Position numbers and translations under genes: made by a program | The notes under the pieces: model-generated | What the model saw: only the letters and a program-made list of their open reading frames with translations | Database searches by the model: none | What the model was told of the DNA's origin: nothing | NCBI GenBank assembly: GCA_964645775.1 | Contig: CAZYBU010000017.1 | Location: 1 to 63,669 of the forward strand | Origin: CAZYBU01 sp964645775 | GTDB taxonomy: Bacteria; Spirochaetota; UBA4802; UBA5550 | DNA length: 63,669 nt | Reading direction: 5' to 3' | Shown: piece by piece, positions 16,906 to 26,476 of the stretch | How the letters are laid out: each line of letters starts with the position of its first letter | Position numbering within the stretch: the first letter of the stretch is position 1

Positions 16906-19900
16906 ATGAAACGAATATCCGTCTTTCTCCTCATCCTGATCCTTTTCTATCCTTTTCCCCTAATGACAGACGAGTCCTCATCCTATGACAGAAATAATGA
17001 ATTTGAATATCAGAAACTACTTAGCCGGGGGGATTACAGGTCCCTCATGGAGCATACTGCGACCTGGCTGAAGGGATCCGGGGACCCCCTTGTCACCCGT
17101 CTCCTTATACTCCGTATGGAAAAATTATTATCATTTCCAGAGCTTTCCGGCACCGCTCAGCATGCCCTTGAGGAATACCTTGCGAAAAATGGTGGAAAGA
17201 TAACCCTTAACTCTCTCAGTGCCCGCACTCTTCTTAATTCACTGCGCCATGGAAAGCCTTATTCGCCGGGTAAAGACCCTTTATCTACGCTTATTCAGCC
17301 TGTCTTTTTCAGTCTGAATGTGGCGGGTTACCCGAAGGGGGAGCGGCTTCCGACAGATAATACGTCTGTTCTGCGTCTTGAACGTTTTCTTGACCGGGTG
17401 GAAAACCGTTCATTTAGGATACAAGGAAGATTTGAAATACCTGTAACGGGAGACTGGGTCCTCTCCCTGGGCAGATCCGGTCCTCTTGAGATCCGTCTGG
17501 ATGGCCGCCGGATATTTCATCAGGAACAACATCATGGATTTCATGTGGATCAGTACCAGGTGACAATCCGTCTTGAAAAAGGTACCCATTCCTTTATCTT
17601 CACGACAGCCGGAAGAGAAGGGAGCTGCAACCTCTCCGCCCGACTCTTCCCCGCCGCGGAGGAGAAACCGGAACAAGAAACAGGTGAACCGTGGAGGATT
17701 TTTCTCAGGCTTCATATCAATCATCTTTTGGGACTCACCTCTGGCGAGGGACCCGTGAAAACCTACAGGAAGATTACTCACTCACCCTTCAGGGAGACTG
17801 CCCTATGGCTTTTATCACGCAACCTGGAAACCCCGGAAGAGCGATGGGTACTTTTGAAAAAGGTTCTTGATATAAACCCATCTTACATCCCGGCTCTCCA
17901 TGACCTCGCCCTTCTATATATTGACCATGAACGTTTTACTTCGGCCGGGAAGCTCCTGAATAATATACATGGTTTTCAGGGCCGTTCTCCCCTCTGGCTG
18001 GATGGAATGTTCAGGCTTTTCTTGACCAGGAAATGGTTCCCGGGGGCCGAAAATTTTGGGCAGGAACTTCTTACGTCACCCTTGCCCTCCCTGGGTCACA
18101 GAGCCCTTTATGACCTGTATCGGACCCAGGAGCGCTACTCCCAGGCGCTCCCTCATCTCTTTCACGATGACTCACCCGACATTTTACGGAATAGAGCAGA
18201 AACAGCACTTGAAGCGGGAGAAAGGGGAAAAGCGAAGGATATTCTCCTGGCAGGCATTCACCGTTATCCAGATACCACCGGCTTAAGGCTAAAACTGGCT
18301 GAGCTTGCCAGGGAGAGGCGTCTCTCTATTCTCTCATCAGCTCTGAGAATCAATCCTGACAACGGATACACCCTTTTTGCCGTGGGTAAATACTACACAG
18401 GTAAAGAGAAAACTGACCTGGCAAGGTATTATCTTTCCAGAGCCAGACACCGCTTGCCGGAATCTGACGACATCACCCGGCACCTCGATCTTGTAACAGA
18501 AAAGGGCGACATCATAGACCGCTTCATTCTTCCCCTTGACCCCGAGCTTCAGGGAAATACTGATGGTGACAGCCGTGCCACCATTCTTCTCAGGGAACGG
18601 GTTCTCCATGTCACGGACTCCGGAAGCCAGCACAGGCATGTCCGGGAAATAACCCGGATCAATCGCCGGGGAGGAGGGGATTCCTTCAAGCACCTTGTCT
18701 TTGTTCCCAGCCAGGACAGAATATCCCGTTTGAAATGTGTCGTTCACCGGGGAGGTAAAACGACTCGTATCACCGAGTTTTTCCAGCAGTCCCTCTCCGA
18801 TCCGGAGGAGCGACTCTACTACGATGCTCGGGCCCTGATCCTGCCCCTTCCTTCCCTGGAACCTGGAAGTATTGTCGACTTCTCCTATCGAATAGAACGA
18901 ACGCCTCACTACGAAGAACGACATCTCACAGGCAAACGGTTTCTTCTCGGTGACAGTATACCGGTCGACAGAGAACGTATCGTCATAATTTATCCTGAAT
19001 CGAGAAATATGCAGGTAACCTTCACCGTCGGCGACTGGCCTCTTACAGAAACAAGTACGGGCAAAAGCAAGGTAAAGATTCTGGACACGACCAAGCTGCC
19101 CCTCTTCCCCGAAGAACCTTTATCCCCGCCCCTTGAGGATATGCTTCCTTCCCTGCATGTCACATCCTTCACAAGCTGGAAAGAAGCCGGGGCCTGGTAT
19201 TTCAGGCTGTCGGAACCGCGTATTCGCATGACCCCTGAAATCCGTAAGCAGGTTAAAGAAATCATGGAATCCACGTCCGATGAAGAAGAACGGGTTAGAC
19301 AAATATACAGGTATGTATGTGACAATATCCGTTACGTGGGCCTGGAAATGGGTATTGGAGGACTGAGGCCCCGGCGCACAGATGAGGTATTTCAGAGCGG
19401 CATGGGCGACTGTAAGGACGCATCCCTTCTCCTGGTTGCCATGCTGCGCGAAGCGGGTCTTGAAGCTAAGCTTGTTCTTATCCGGACAGCTGAAAGGGGA
19501 AAATGCCACAGCTCCGTACCTGACCTGGGTCAGTTCAACCATGCCATCTGCTATGCCCGGGGCAAGCGGAAGTATCTTCTGGACGCTACCCTTTCCCGAA
19601 CGGGAATAGACGAGCGGCCACTCTCAATTCAAAACAGGTGCATGCTCCTGGTTGACAGGCACCGCTCCAGAATCATCACGGACAGAGAGATACCGATTGT
19701 TCCGGATAGGACAATAGCTGAAACGTCCCTTTACCTGAATCAGGATGGAAGCGTCCGCATGGAACGCTCTCTCTCCATTCAAGGACCCCGGGCCGCGAAA
19801 ACCAGGAAGAGTTTTCTGGACCTGGAAAAAATGAGGGAAGAACTGGAGAGCTACTGGAACCGGAGATATTCTGGTTCCCGCATCAGGGAACTCTCACACG

Positions 19901-20361
19901 GACCTCCTGTGCCGGGTAGAGCGGCTACCTATAACTACAGGATAGATATCCCCTCCTATGCGACGATCATAGAGGATGACATGGTTTTACCGGCCCACCC
20001 CATTACCACAGATCTGGCGGATGGAGGAGCCATCCTCTTACAACGGAAAACTCCTCTGGACATGGACCTGTCGTCCAACATTGTCACCACCAATACCCTT
20101 TTCCCTCCTGAGGGATATACCGCTGTACAAGTTCCGGGGAATCATGTCATTGAACACAGCTCTTTTCGCTATGAGGGAAAATATCACATTCACGAAAACG
20201 GGAACATCGTATACCAGGGAGCAATCCGTTTTTCTCCAGACCTCATACCGGTCGAGGAATATCCATCTTTCAGGAAAAAGAGCTTGGAGCTTTACCGTCA
20301 CGAGCAGAGTACGATCATTTTACGCAGGAAACCCGATTCTTCCAGGGAACGAGGCGATTAA
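16906..20361 (+). CDS. Large secreted DUF3857/transglutaminase-like protein with TPR and PA14-like segments
   Basis: The 1151-residue protein begins with a signal peptide (about 1-20, FLLILILFYPFPL). Residues about 165-255 form a PA14-like beta-sandwich (FEIPVTGDWVLSLGRSG, then VTIRLEKGTHSFIF). A helical TPR-like stretch covers about 290-530. DUF3857 follows (about 540-720), then a transglutaminase-like domain with an intact triad: Cys836 in GMGDCKDAS, His879 in FNHAICY and Asp893 in YLLDAT. A C-terminal beta domain ends the protein. DUF3857-transglutaminase proteins are secreted or outer-membrane associated in Bacteroidota; here the family core carries a TPR and PA14 extension. Possible roles are cross-linking or proteolysis of surface polymers. 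Convergent overlap with the PLD gene is 47 bp. Confidence 0.8.
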   Translation: MKRISVFLLILILFYPFPLMTDESSSYDRNNEFEYQKLLSRGDYRSLMEHTATWLKGSGDPLVTRLLILRMEKLLSFPELSGTAQHALEEYLAKNGGKITLNSLSARTLLNSLRHGKPYSPGKDPLSTLIQPVFFSLNVAGYPKGERLPTDNTSVLRLERFLDRVENRSFRIQGRFEIPVTGDWVLSLGRSGPLEIRLDGRRIFHQEQHHGFHVDQYQVTIRLEKGTHSFIFTTAGREGSCNLSARLFPAAEEKPEQETGEPWRIFLRLHINHLLGLTSGEGPVKTYRKITHSPFRETALWLLSRNLETPEERWVLLKKVLDINPSYIPALHDLALLYIDHERFTSAGKLLNNIHGFQGRSPLWLDGMFRLFLTRKWFPGAENFGQELLTSPLPSLGHRALYDLYRTQERYSQALPHLFHDDSPDILRNRAETALEAGERGKAKDILLAGIHRYPDTTGLRLKLAELARERRLSILSSALRINPDNGYTLFAVGKYYTGKEKTDLARYYLSRARHRLPESDDITRHLDLVTEKGDIIDRFILPLDPELQGNTDGDSRATILLRERVLHVTDSGSQHRHVREITRINRRGGGDSFKHLVFVPSQDRISRLKCVVHRGGKTTRITEFFQQSLSDPEERLYYDARALILPLPSLEPGSIVDFSYRIERTPHYEERHLTGKRFLLGDSIPVDRERIVIIYPESRNMQVTFTVGDWPLTETSTGKSKVKILDTTKLPLFPEEPLSPPLEDMLPSLHVTSFTSWKEAGAWYFRLSEPRIRMTPEIRKQVKEIMESTSDEEERVRQIYRYVCDNIRYVGLEMGIGGLRPRRTDEVFQSGMGDCKDASLLLVAMLREAGLEAKLVLIRTAERGKCHSSVPDLGQFNHAICYARGKRKYLLDATLSRTGIDERPLSIQNRCMLLVDRHRSRIITDREIPIVPDRTIAETSLYLNQDGSVRMERSLSIQGPRAAKTRKSFLDLEKMREELESYWNRRYSGSRIRELSHGPPVPGRAATYNYRIDIPSYATIIEDDMVLPAHPITTDLADGGAILLQRKTPLDMDLSSNIVTTNTLFPPEGYTAVQVPGNHVIEHSSFRYEGKYHIHENGNIVYQGAIRFSPDLIPVEEYPSFRKKSLELYRHEQSTIILRRKPDSSRERGD

Positions 20362-21652
20362 ACTCGTCGATATACCTGCATGTCAGGGTAGGGTCATGGA
20401 TGATGATTGTATTCTCATCATTTCTTGTATCAGCGTTCCTTGAAAAATTATATGAACCGGTTACCAGAATCTCGCTGTCGATAACAATGACCTTGTGATG
20501 CATCACTCCGGGATTGGAATCCTGCACAACGCGGATTCGCCCGGGTCGAAAGTAACGGCTCCCACCAGGTAACAGGTCCTTCATTTTCTTTTCTAGAAGA
20601 AGATAGCGTTTGCTCTTTCTGTCATTCACAGTTTTTAATTCCCCTGCGAGATCAGCAATCTCCCTTAGATAAGATAATAGCTTTGACCGCCGTTTAAGTC
20701 CGGCAGGCTTTATCTTCCCTGCCATAACGCGTATTTCTCCCCATGGATCGTCTCCCCTGCCTGAAAGGGCCTGACTGATTTTCAGATTAAGTATATTCAG
20801 TTTATCACTCACTTTCTTTATTCGAGATGATTCCACGGCAAATCGTATATATTCTGAATACCGGCTTCCGCTTCCCCGTTTTTCAATAACGCCGTTAATA
20901 TCAATTCCTTCCCAGGCCCTTTCCAGCATAACGCCCGAAAGACGTTTATTCGTGAATGAGAATGCCATAAAGGTTACTGAACGGCGGGCTCCCCTTAAAA
21001 GGGAACAGAGACGATCTTCTACCGAATCTTCCGGAGCAAAAAGGACTTCAACCTGAAATCCTTTCCTGGAGAATAGAATTGATTTTCCTTTGAGAAGAGA
21101 AATCCCCCCCGCACCGTAAATATTACGATCGAACATCTCAGAAAACTCATCGTCATAAAGAGCCGCGATCTTTTTTGAACGGATCTCCAGGCTGTTGTTA
21201 TTATTTCGCGTGGCTCCGTTGTCCGTTACGTTATAAGAACCGGTCCAGAGAACCTTTCCATCAACCACCAAAAATTTATTATGCATAAGGGCACTCCTCC
21301 CGTCATGATGAACGCTCGCTCCCGCCCGCATGAGACGTTCAACAGAAGGAGTTGAGAACTTACTGTCATCCAAAACAAGCTGGACCTTTACACCCCGATT
21401 CATGGCGGCAATCAGTTCTTTGATCACAGATTCCGTTGAAAGATCATAGAAAGCACCACGGACAGAAACACGGCTCGAACGGATAAGGGAAATAATGCCT
21501 CTCTCCGGGTTCTGGGACGCAAACCTGTGGCCTCCAGTTTCCGGGCGGGTAAAATAGAGACGACACCACGATTCGGAACCATCAATTCCGACCGTGGAGG
21601 CGGGAAAAAACAGCAGGGTTAAAAACAGTACAATCCGTGCCAGGTTCTTCAT
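20315..21652 (-). CDS. Secreted phospholipase D-family protein (two HKD motifs)
   Basis: The 445-residue protein has a signal peptide (about 1-22) and two PLD catalytic motifs: MHNKFLVVDGKVLWTGSYN (near residue 125) and MHHKVIVIDSEILVTGSYN (near 385). Both HxK(x)4D sites are intact, so it should act as a phosphodiesterase, either nuclease-like or on phospholipids. A helical insert lies between the two halves. The layout is like bacterial PLD endonucleases such as Nuc and BfiI, duplicated in one chain. It is the last gene of the ctp-tsaD operon, 40 bp after the gene at 21693. Confidence 0.88.
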   Translation of the reverse strand: MKNLARIVLFLTLLFFPASTVGIDGSESWCRLYFTRPETGGHRFASQNPERGIISLIRSSRVSVRGAFYDLSTESVIKELIAAMNRGVKVQLVLDDSKFSTPSVERLMRAGASVHHDGRSALMHNKFLVVDGKVLWTGSYNVTDNGATRNNNNSLEIRSKKIAALYDDEFSEMFDRNIYGAGGISLLKGKSILFSRKGFQVEVLFAPEDSVEDRLCSLLRGARRSVTFMAFSFTNKRLSGVMLERAWEGIDINGVIEKRGSGSRYSEYIRFAVESSRIKKVSDKLNILNLKISQALSGRGDDPWGEIRVMAGKIKPAGLKRRSKLLSYLREIADLAGELKTVNDRKSKRYLLLEKKMKDLLPGGSRYFRPGRIRVVQDSNPGVMHHKVIVIDSEILVTGSYNFSRNADTRNDENTIIIHDPTLTCRYIDEFNRLVPWKNRVSCVK

Positions 21653-21692
21653 ACCTGGTACACGTCAGACAGGATGAATTTGAAAAAAAAAT

Positions 21693-22793
21693 TCAGGTCA
21701 TGCTCATCAGGTCGGTATCATCACCTGCATTCTCTTCTTCATCCTTGCGGGTTTCATCCTCCTCTTGCTCATCCAGTTGCTCTTCAGGTAATTCTTCCTG
21801 TTCTTCTCCTTTCTCAGACGCAAGCTCCTTCGGTTCCTCCTCAGGTAAAGTCTCTCCTGCACCTTCCATCTTTGAAACAATATAATTATCGATCCGCGTG
21901 TAGAGCTCCTGCTCCTCCTGATCAGGGTATATGGAACGAGCTTTTGTAACCAGTGTGCGAAGAGGTATCAGGGTTTTCGGGTCTTCGTGAGAGTCGATGA
22001 TTTCCATTACGTTTTCTTCGTTCCGATTAAGGAGAAACCGGTAAAACTGAAAGGATTCCTGGAGATCTTCCAGACGGGAACGTTCCCTCGCACGTTTCGC
22101 TTCCTTCATTTCCTCTATTCTGCGTTCAATGATTTTCAGGATGTATTCCGTGTCCAGTACGGAAAGGTCAAAATCCAGGAGCAGCTGATTTATCAACGAG
22201 ATTTTCATATCCCGCAGATGTATCATCGTAAGAAAAACCGGGTTGTCAGACATCATGTTCAGGTTAGCTATTCGTTCCCTGAAACTCTGTTTCTTATGTT
22301 TTTTTATTATCTGGAGATTGTTAATACGGTCGGCATTAATAATCTTATTAAGCTTATACCTGTTTTTTATTATGATGATGTCACTATCAGAAACGGAATC
22401 ATCCACGATAACCGCTTCCGGTCTCCAGTTAACATCGAATTCACGGAACATGATGGGTACATCATCAGCATGAAATAAACGGGCCGGTACAAGCTCAATG
22501 TCCCGATCATACTCAATGAAGAGATACTTTTTTTTCTTATCCCTGATGTCACGATAAGGAAGGAGCATGGAACCATTCCTAACCTTAAGAAGCAAGTAGG
22601 GCCTTTCATAGTCCCTCATCAGTCGAAAATATCTCCCTATGAAAATGAAGATGGGGACCGTGTGGACCATGCTTCTCCCTTCGCTGTCGGCAAAGACAGA
22701 ATCTCCCCGGCTGTCGAAGACAAGAAAATGGTATTTGTTCAGAAGAACTTTGATAATGTAACCGGAAGGAGTTTTTTCTTCGATATAATCCAC
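21693..22793 (-). CDS. Conserved-looking hypothetical protein with acidic C-terminal tail
   Basis: I do not recognise this 366-residue protein. It starts with GTG without a clear ribosome binding site, 6 bp after the stop of the gene upstream, so coupling is likely. Residues 1-150 look beta-rich with basic patches (RDIRDKKKKYLFIEYDRD); 150-300 are helical and charged. The last 50 residues are very acidic and Gln/Glu-rich, ending DDTDLMSMT. There is no signal peptide or membrane segment, so it is probably cytosolic. Confidence 0.75.
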   Translation of the reverse strand: MDYIEEKTPSGYIIKVLLNKYHFLVFDSRGDSVFADSEGRSMVHTVPIFIFIGRYFRLMRDYERPYLLLKVRNGSMLLPYRDIRDKKKKYLFIEYDRDIELVPARLFHADDVPIMFREFDVNWRPEAVIVDDSVSDSDIIIIKNRYKLNKIINADRINNLQIIKKHKKQSFRERIANLNMMSDNPVFLTMIHLRDMKISLINQLLLDFDLSVLDTEYILKIIERRIEEMKEAKRARERSRLEDLQESFQFYRFLLNRNEENVMEIIDSHEDPKTLIPLRTLVTKARSIYPDQEEQELYTRIDNYIVSKMEGAGETLPEEEPKELASEKGEEQEELPEEQLDEQEEDETRKDEEENAGDDTDLMSMT

Positions 22794-22799
22794 GATATT

Positions 22800-23549
22800 T
22801 TACTGTCCACTGACATGACGGGCCCGGATAGCATAGCGTTCTATCTCCGATTTGAAGAGTTCAGAGAGTTCTGCAATTTCCGAGAACTGCCGAACCGGGA
22901 ATACCGTTTTAATGATCTGTTTCACATTGCTGTCATCTTTTAAGATCGAGACCTGGTCATTGTTCCCCGTAAAAACTTCCTCTGCCCTGTTAAAAATGCC
23001 GGTTATAAGATCTTTCATGGGTTGAGATAGATTATTCAGCGGCTTGCCTGTCTTAAGATGGATATTTTTAATCGCAAGGGCAACGGTTGTCAAAAGAGTC
23101 CGATTTCGGGCGGCTTCCAGGTCTTCCCGAATTTTTGAAAAGGCGCTCAGCAACTCTTCGTTGGTCTGTTTAATTTTTCCGATCACCTCGAATTTGTCAT
23201 CCTCCTGTAGTTTTGAAAAGGAGGGGGATGAATTGGGAAAAAGAAATTTAAGGAAAGGATCTGAGAGGTATATCTTCCCGGCAAGAGAAGTATTTATCGA
23301 TTCACCTTCGATGTCATTCTCAAGTGCCTGAAGATCTACTTCCAGCAGGGAAGGTGCGTTGGCAACGGAAGGGGGTGCCTTAAACTTCTCCAGGAAGGCG
23401 TCAATAGACCTGCTCTCCCTGCTCTCGAAATTGAAGAAATACTCTTTCAGAATATACCTGAACATCTCTTCCGTTGATCCTTTATCCTCCGGAGGGGAAA
23501 GAAGGATATCTATGAGGTTCCTGTAGGTGCGCTGAGTTTTACCGGCCAT
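22800..23549 (-). CDS. Hypothetical cytosolic protein, helical
   Basis: Unrecognised protein of about 249 residues. The start is taken at ATG 23549, where GAGGGGGGAG lies just upstream; an in-frame ATG at 23564 (MRGEKMAGK) is possible. It is mostly helical with no transmembrane segment. Serine-rich SLLEV and LLSPPEDKG segments and a coiled-coil-like stretch (about 145-175) are visible. The short segment IKNIHLKTGKPLNNLSQP resembles no domain I know. The next gene starts 6 bp downstream, and tsaD and ctp precede it, so it shares their operon. Confidence 0.75.
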   Translation of the reverse strand: MAGKTQRTYRNLIDILLSPPEDKGSTEEMFRYILKEYFFNFESRESRSIDAFLEKFKAPPSVANAPSLLEVDLQALENDIEGESINTSLAGKIYLSDPFLKFLFPNSSPSFSKLQEDDKFEVIGKIKQTNEELLSAFSKIREDLEAARNRTLLTTVALAIKNIHLKTGKPLNNLSQPMKDLITGIFNRAEEVFTGNNDQVSILKDDSNVKQIIKTVFPVRQFSEIAELSELFKSEIERYAIRARHVSGQ

Positions 23550-23607
23550 CTTCTCCCCCCTCATACATCCATCTAATCTATTCAGGCACGCATTTCAAGG
23601 TAAAAAA

Positions 23608-24594
23608 TCAGGTCACTCGAGCCGTCACGTCAACGGAGAGATCATCCGTGCGACCCAACCTGTAGTAATGATAGCCGATTCCCGCAATCATCGCCGCGTT
23701 ATCCGTGCAGAGAGCGGGAGATGGTATGAAAATCTTCTCATCACTTCTCTCTTCTTCGAGCATCTTCCGTAACCTTCCATTGGAAGCCACTCCTCCGGCT
23801 ACAACCAGCCTTTTAATACCGGTTTCTTTTGAAGCATGGAACAGCCTTCTCACCAGGATTTCCAGCGCCCTTTCCTGGAAAGACCAGGCGACCTCCTCAA
23901 CCGGCGTGTCCGGGTATTTCCTCATGTGGTTGATCACGGCTGTTTTTATTCCGCTGTAAGAAAAGTCAAACCCGGGACTCTCGGACATAATCCGGGGAAG
24001 CATCTGTTCTTTTCGGGTTGCCCTGGCTGCCGCGGCCTCGATAAGGGGGCCTCCCGGATATCCGAGTTCGAAGAGTTTCGATACCTTATCAAAGGCCTCA
24101 CCCACGGCATCGTCATGGCTTTTTCCAAGAAGATCCATCTCACCGATGCCTGCTACCCGGTAAAGGGCCGTGTTGCCTCCCGATATCAGAAGACCCAGAA
24201 AGGGGAATTCAGGATCGTTCCCTTCCAGAAAGGGCGCGTAGAGATGGGCTTCCAGGTGGTTAACCGCCATCAGGGGTATGTCGAGACTGTAGGCAATGGC
24301 CTTTGCCGTCTGGAGAGCAATGAGGAGAGAACCGACCAGACCGGGTCGGCTGGTGGCAGCCACGTAAGTGAGGTCCCTGAAATCAATGCCCGACCGGGAA
24401 AGAGCCTCGTCCACCAGTGATGGTATGATCTCAAGATGCGCCCGTGAAGCCAGTTCCGGAACAACGCCGTAATATTCACTGTGAAGGTCTACCTGGCTTG
24501 ATATGATATTCGAGAGAACTCTGCTTCCTCCTTCCACAACGGAAGCGGCGGTTTCATCGCAGGAACTCTCAAGGCCAAGACCCTGAATCTCCAT
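23608..24594 (-). CDS. tsaD: tRNA N6-threonylcarbamoyladenosine transferase TsaD
   Basis: TsaD transfers threonylcarbamoyl to A37 of ANN-decoding tRNAs together with TsaB and TsaE. The 328-residue protein shows GLESSCDETAASVV, the metal-binding NHLEAHLYAP (His113 and His117), LISGGNTAL, SGIKTAV and the C-terminal GGVASNGRLRKML. The length is normal for bacterial TsaD. The start is 3 bp after the stop of the ctp protease gene, so they are co-transcribed. tsaB, tsaE and tsaC are not in the window. Confidence 0.96.
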   Translation of the reverse strand: MEIQGLGLESSCDETAASVVEGGSRVLSNIISSQVDLHSEYYGVVPELASRAHLEIIPSLVDEALSRSGIDFRDLTYVAATSRPGLVGSLLIALQTAKAIAYSLDIPLMAVNHLEAHLYAPFLEGNDPEFPFLGLLISGGNTALYRVAGIGEMDLLGKSHDDAVGEAFDKVSKLFELGYPGGPLIEAAAARATRKEQMLPRIMSESPGFDFSYSGIKTAVINHMRKYPDTPVEEVAWSFQERALEILVRRLFHASKETGIKRLVVAGGVASNGRLRKMLEEERSDEKIFIPSPALCTDNAAMIAGIGYHYYRLGRTDDLSVDVTARVT

Positions 24595-24597
24595 GGC

Positions 24598-25959
24598 TTA
24601 AAACCGATCAACCGCTTCCTTCAACTGATTATCGAATTCAAGATCATAAAGAGACTTTCGCTGGTAACGGTTGATTCTGTTCTTCAGAATATAATGGGCG
24701 GCCTTATCTGATAGTTTCACATCGTTGGCCTCAAGCATCTCCACGAAACCTTTCCGTGTCTCTTCATTATACGTCAGGTCATCAGTCACAAATGATTCCA
24801 GAAGGTTCTTCTCCTGAATCTTTTTAAGGGATTCCCTGTCTTCACTGGATAGGATATCCTGTTTGACCTCTACTTCAGGTTTGATTCCTTTCTGGTGAAT
24901 CATCTCTTCGGAAGGTGTGTAGTACCGGGCGATGGTAATGGCAATTCCCATGTTATCGTCGAGGTTAAAGGTCTTCTGCACAGAGCCTTTACCGAAGGTT
25001 TTTTGCCCCATGAGCAGACCCCGGTTGTTGTCACGGATGGCCCCGGCGAATATCTCCGATGCCGAGGCGCTCCCCTTGTTCACCAGCACGACCAGCTTTC
25101 CGGAAAACACTGGAAGTTCATCGGACTTGAATATTCGCTCATTAGCGCCATCCCGGCCCCTGGTGGAAACAATGACCTCACCCTTTTTCAAAAAGAGATT
25201 ACTCAATTCCACAGCGGCTGAGAGAAGTCCACCCGGGTTATACCTGAGGTCCATGATAAGATTATCTATCTTTTCTTTTCGGTATTTTCTGAGGATTTTT
25301 TCCGTATCCTTCGTTGTGTCGTTACCGAAATTCTTAATCTTTATGTAACCGATCTTTTTACCATTGTATTCAATTACTTCTGAATCGAGACTGCTTATCT
25401 TGATGGGCTCCCTTTCCACCTCGAATTTCAGGGGATTTTCATGGTCTTCACGTTTTATGTAAAGGGTGACGCTGGTGCCGGCCAGCCCCTTAATCAGCCT
25501 TACTGTTTCAGAGAGTTTCTTGTTCTTGAGAGAGGTGTCGTTAACCTTGATAATGACATCCCCGGAATGGATCCCGGCCTTCATGGCAGGGGAATCTTCT
25601 ATGGGTGAGATTACCACCACCTCCCCGTCCCGGATGGTTATCTCGATTCCCACTCCCACGAATTTACCGGTTGTCATCTCCTTCAGCTCCCCGTAGTCTT
25701 CTTCGTCAAGGAACCGGGAGTAAGGATCATCCAGGGAATGCATCATCCCCTTGATGGCCCCGTAGAAAAGGGTCTTTGCTTCTGGGTCTTCCACGTAGTG
25801 AGTGGATACGAGCTGGTAGACTCTGTGAAAATGATCCAGAAACCTGTGGGGCGATTCTCCGGCCGTTACCATAAATGATGCCTGGAGTCCGATAAAAATG
25901 CCCAGGAAGAAGGTCAGTATAAGGACATGAAAGCGGCGATTGCCGTGATTAAAAAACAT
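24598..25959 (-). CDS. ctpA: C-terminal processing peptidase (S41A, PDZ)
   Basis: The 453-residue periplasmic serine protease has a single N-terminal membrane anchor (about 10-30) and a PDZ domain (about 95-175, with VVVISPIEDSPAMKAGIHSG). The S41A catalytic core shows NKGSASASEIFAGA and TFGKGSVQ. The expected catalytic dyad is Ser299 and Lys324. A C-terminal helical extension follows (about 370-453). It belongs to the CtpA/CtpB/Prc family, which trims cell-wall hydrolases and membrane proteins. It heads the operon with tsaD, two unknown genes and a PLD protein. Confidence 0.94.
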   Translation of the reverse strand: MFFNHGNRRFHVLILTFFLGIFIGLQASFMVTAGESPHRFLDHFHRVYQLVSTHYVEDPEAKTLFYGAIKGMMHSLDDPYSRFLDEEDYGELKEMTTGKFVGVGIEITIRDGEVVVISPIEDSPAMKAGIHSGDVIIKVNDTSLKNKKLSETVRLIKGLAGTSVTLYIKREDHENPLKFEVEREPIKISSLDSEVIEYNGKKIGYIKIKNFGNDTTKDTEKILRKYRKEKIDNLIMDLRYNPGGLLSAAVELSNLFLKKGEVIVSTRGRDGANERIFKSDELPVFSGKLVVLVNKGSASASEIFAGAIRDNNRGLLMGQKTFGKGSVQKTFNLDDNMGIAITIARYYTPSEEMIHQKGIKPEVEVKQDILSSEDRESLKKIQEKNLLESFVTDDLTYNEETRKGFVEMLEANDVKLSDKAAHYILKNRINRYQRKSLYDLEFDNQLKEAVDRF

Positions 25960-26113
25960 ATATAATCTCCTCTCTATTCTCGCATGAAAACACGTTTTTC
26001 AGGGTTTCGGTACAATATGTCAATACAATAAAGAAGAAGGTTACAGGCCAAAGTTTCATAAAAATGTTGACCCTGATACCTGTTTTCTGTGTATATTATG
26101 CGGGGTGAATAAA

Positions 26114-26476
26114 ATGATGAAACAGTTTTTGACAATCGGCCTGCTGGCCTTTGTGATTATCATTACAGGATGCTATATTGAGCAGACATCCATCGAACTG
26201 AAGGTTATTTCCCTGGGAAGTAATTTTTCAGGTTATTATATAGTGGATGGCGGTTCCATCAATAATATAAACGGTACTGGCACTGATCCCTATGCGTTCG
26301 AAAACAATGTAAAAATGGATACCAGTATCCATGTCCACGCTTCAACAAGCGGCACATCCATTGAAGTATTAATATTCGAGAACGGGGACCTGGTAAAAAG
26401 CGCCCAGGACAATTCAGAGAACCCGTCCATAACACTCGATTACTCCTTTGATGAAGGTTCCGGCGGTTCCGAGTAG
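26114..26476 (+). CDS. Small lipoprotein of unknown function
   Basis: About 120 residues, with a lipobox after a hydrophobic run (FVIIITGCYIEQ), so the Cys is probably acylated. The mature protein is Gly/Ser/Asn-rich and beta-like, ending in an acidic EGSGGSE tail. I choose ATG 26114 because GGGGTGA lies 6 bases upstream; a GTG at 26105 is in frame. It starts divergently from ctp, and its 3' end overlaps the Nudix gene tail to tail by 37 bp. Function not recognised. Confidence 0.7.
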   Translation: MMKQFLTIGLLAFVIIITGCYIEQTSIELKVISLGSNFSGYYIVDGGSINNINGTGTDPYAFENNVKMDTSIHVHASTSGTSIEVLIFENGDLVKSAQDNSENPSITLDYSFDEGSGGSE

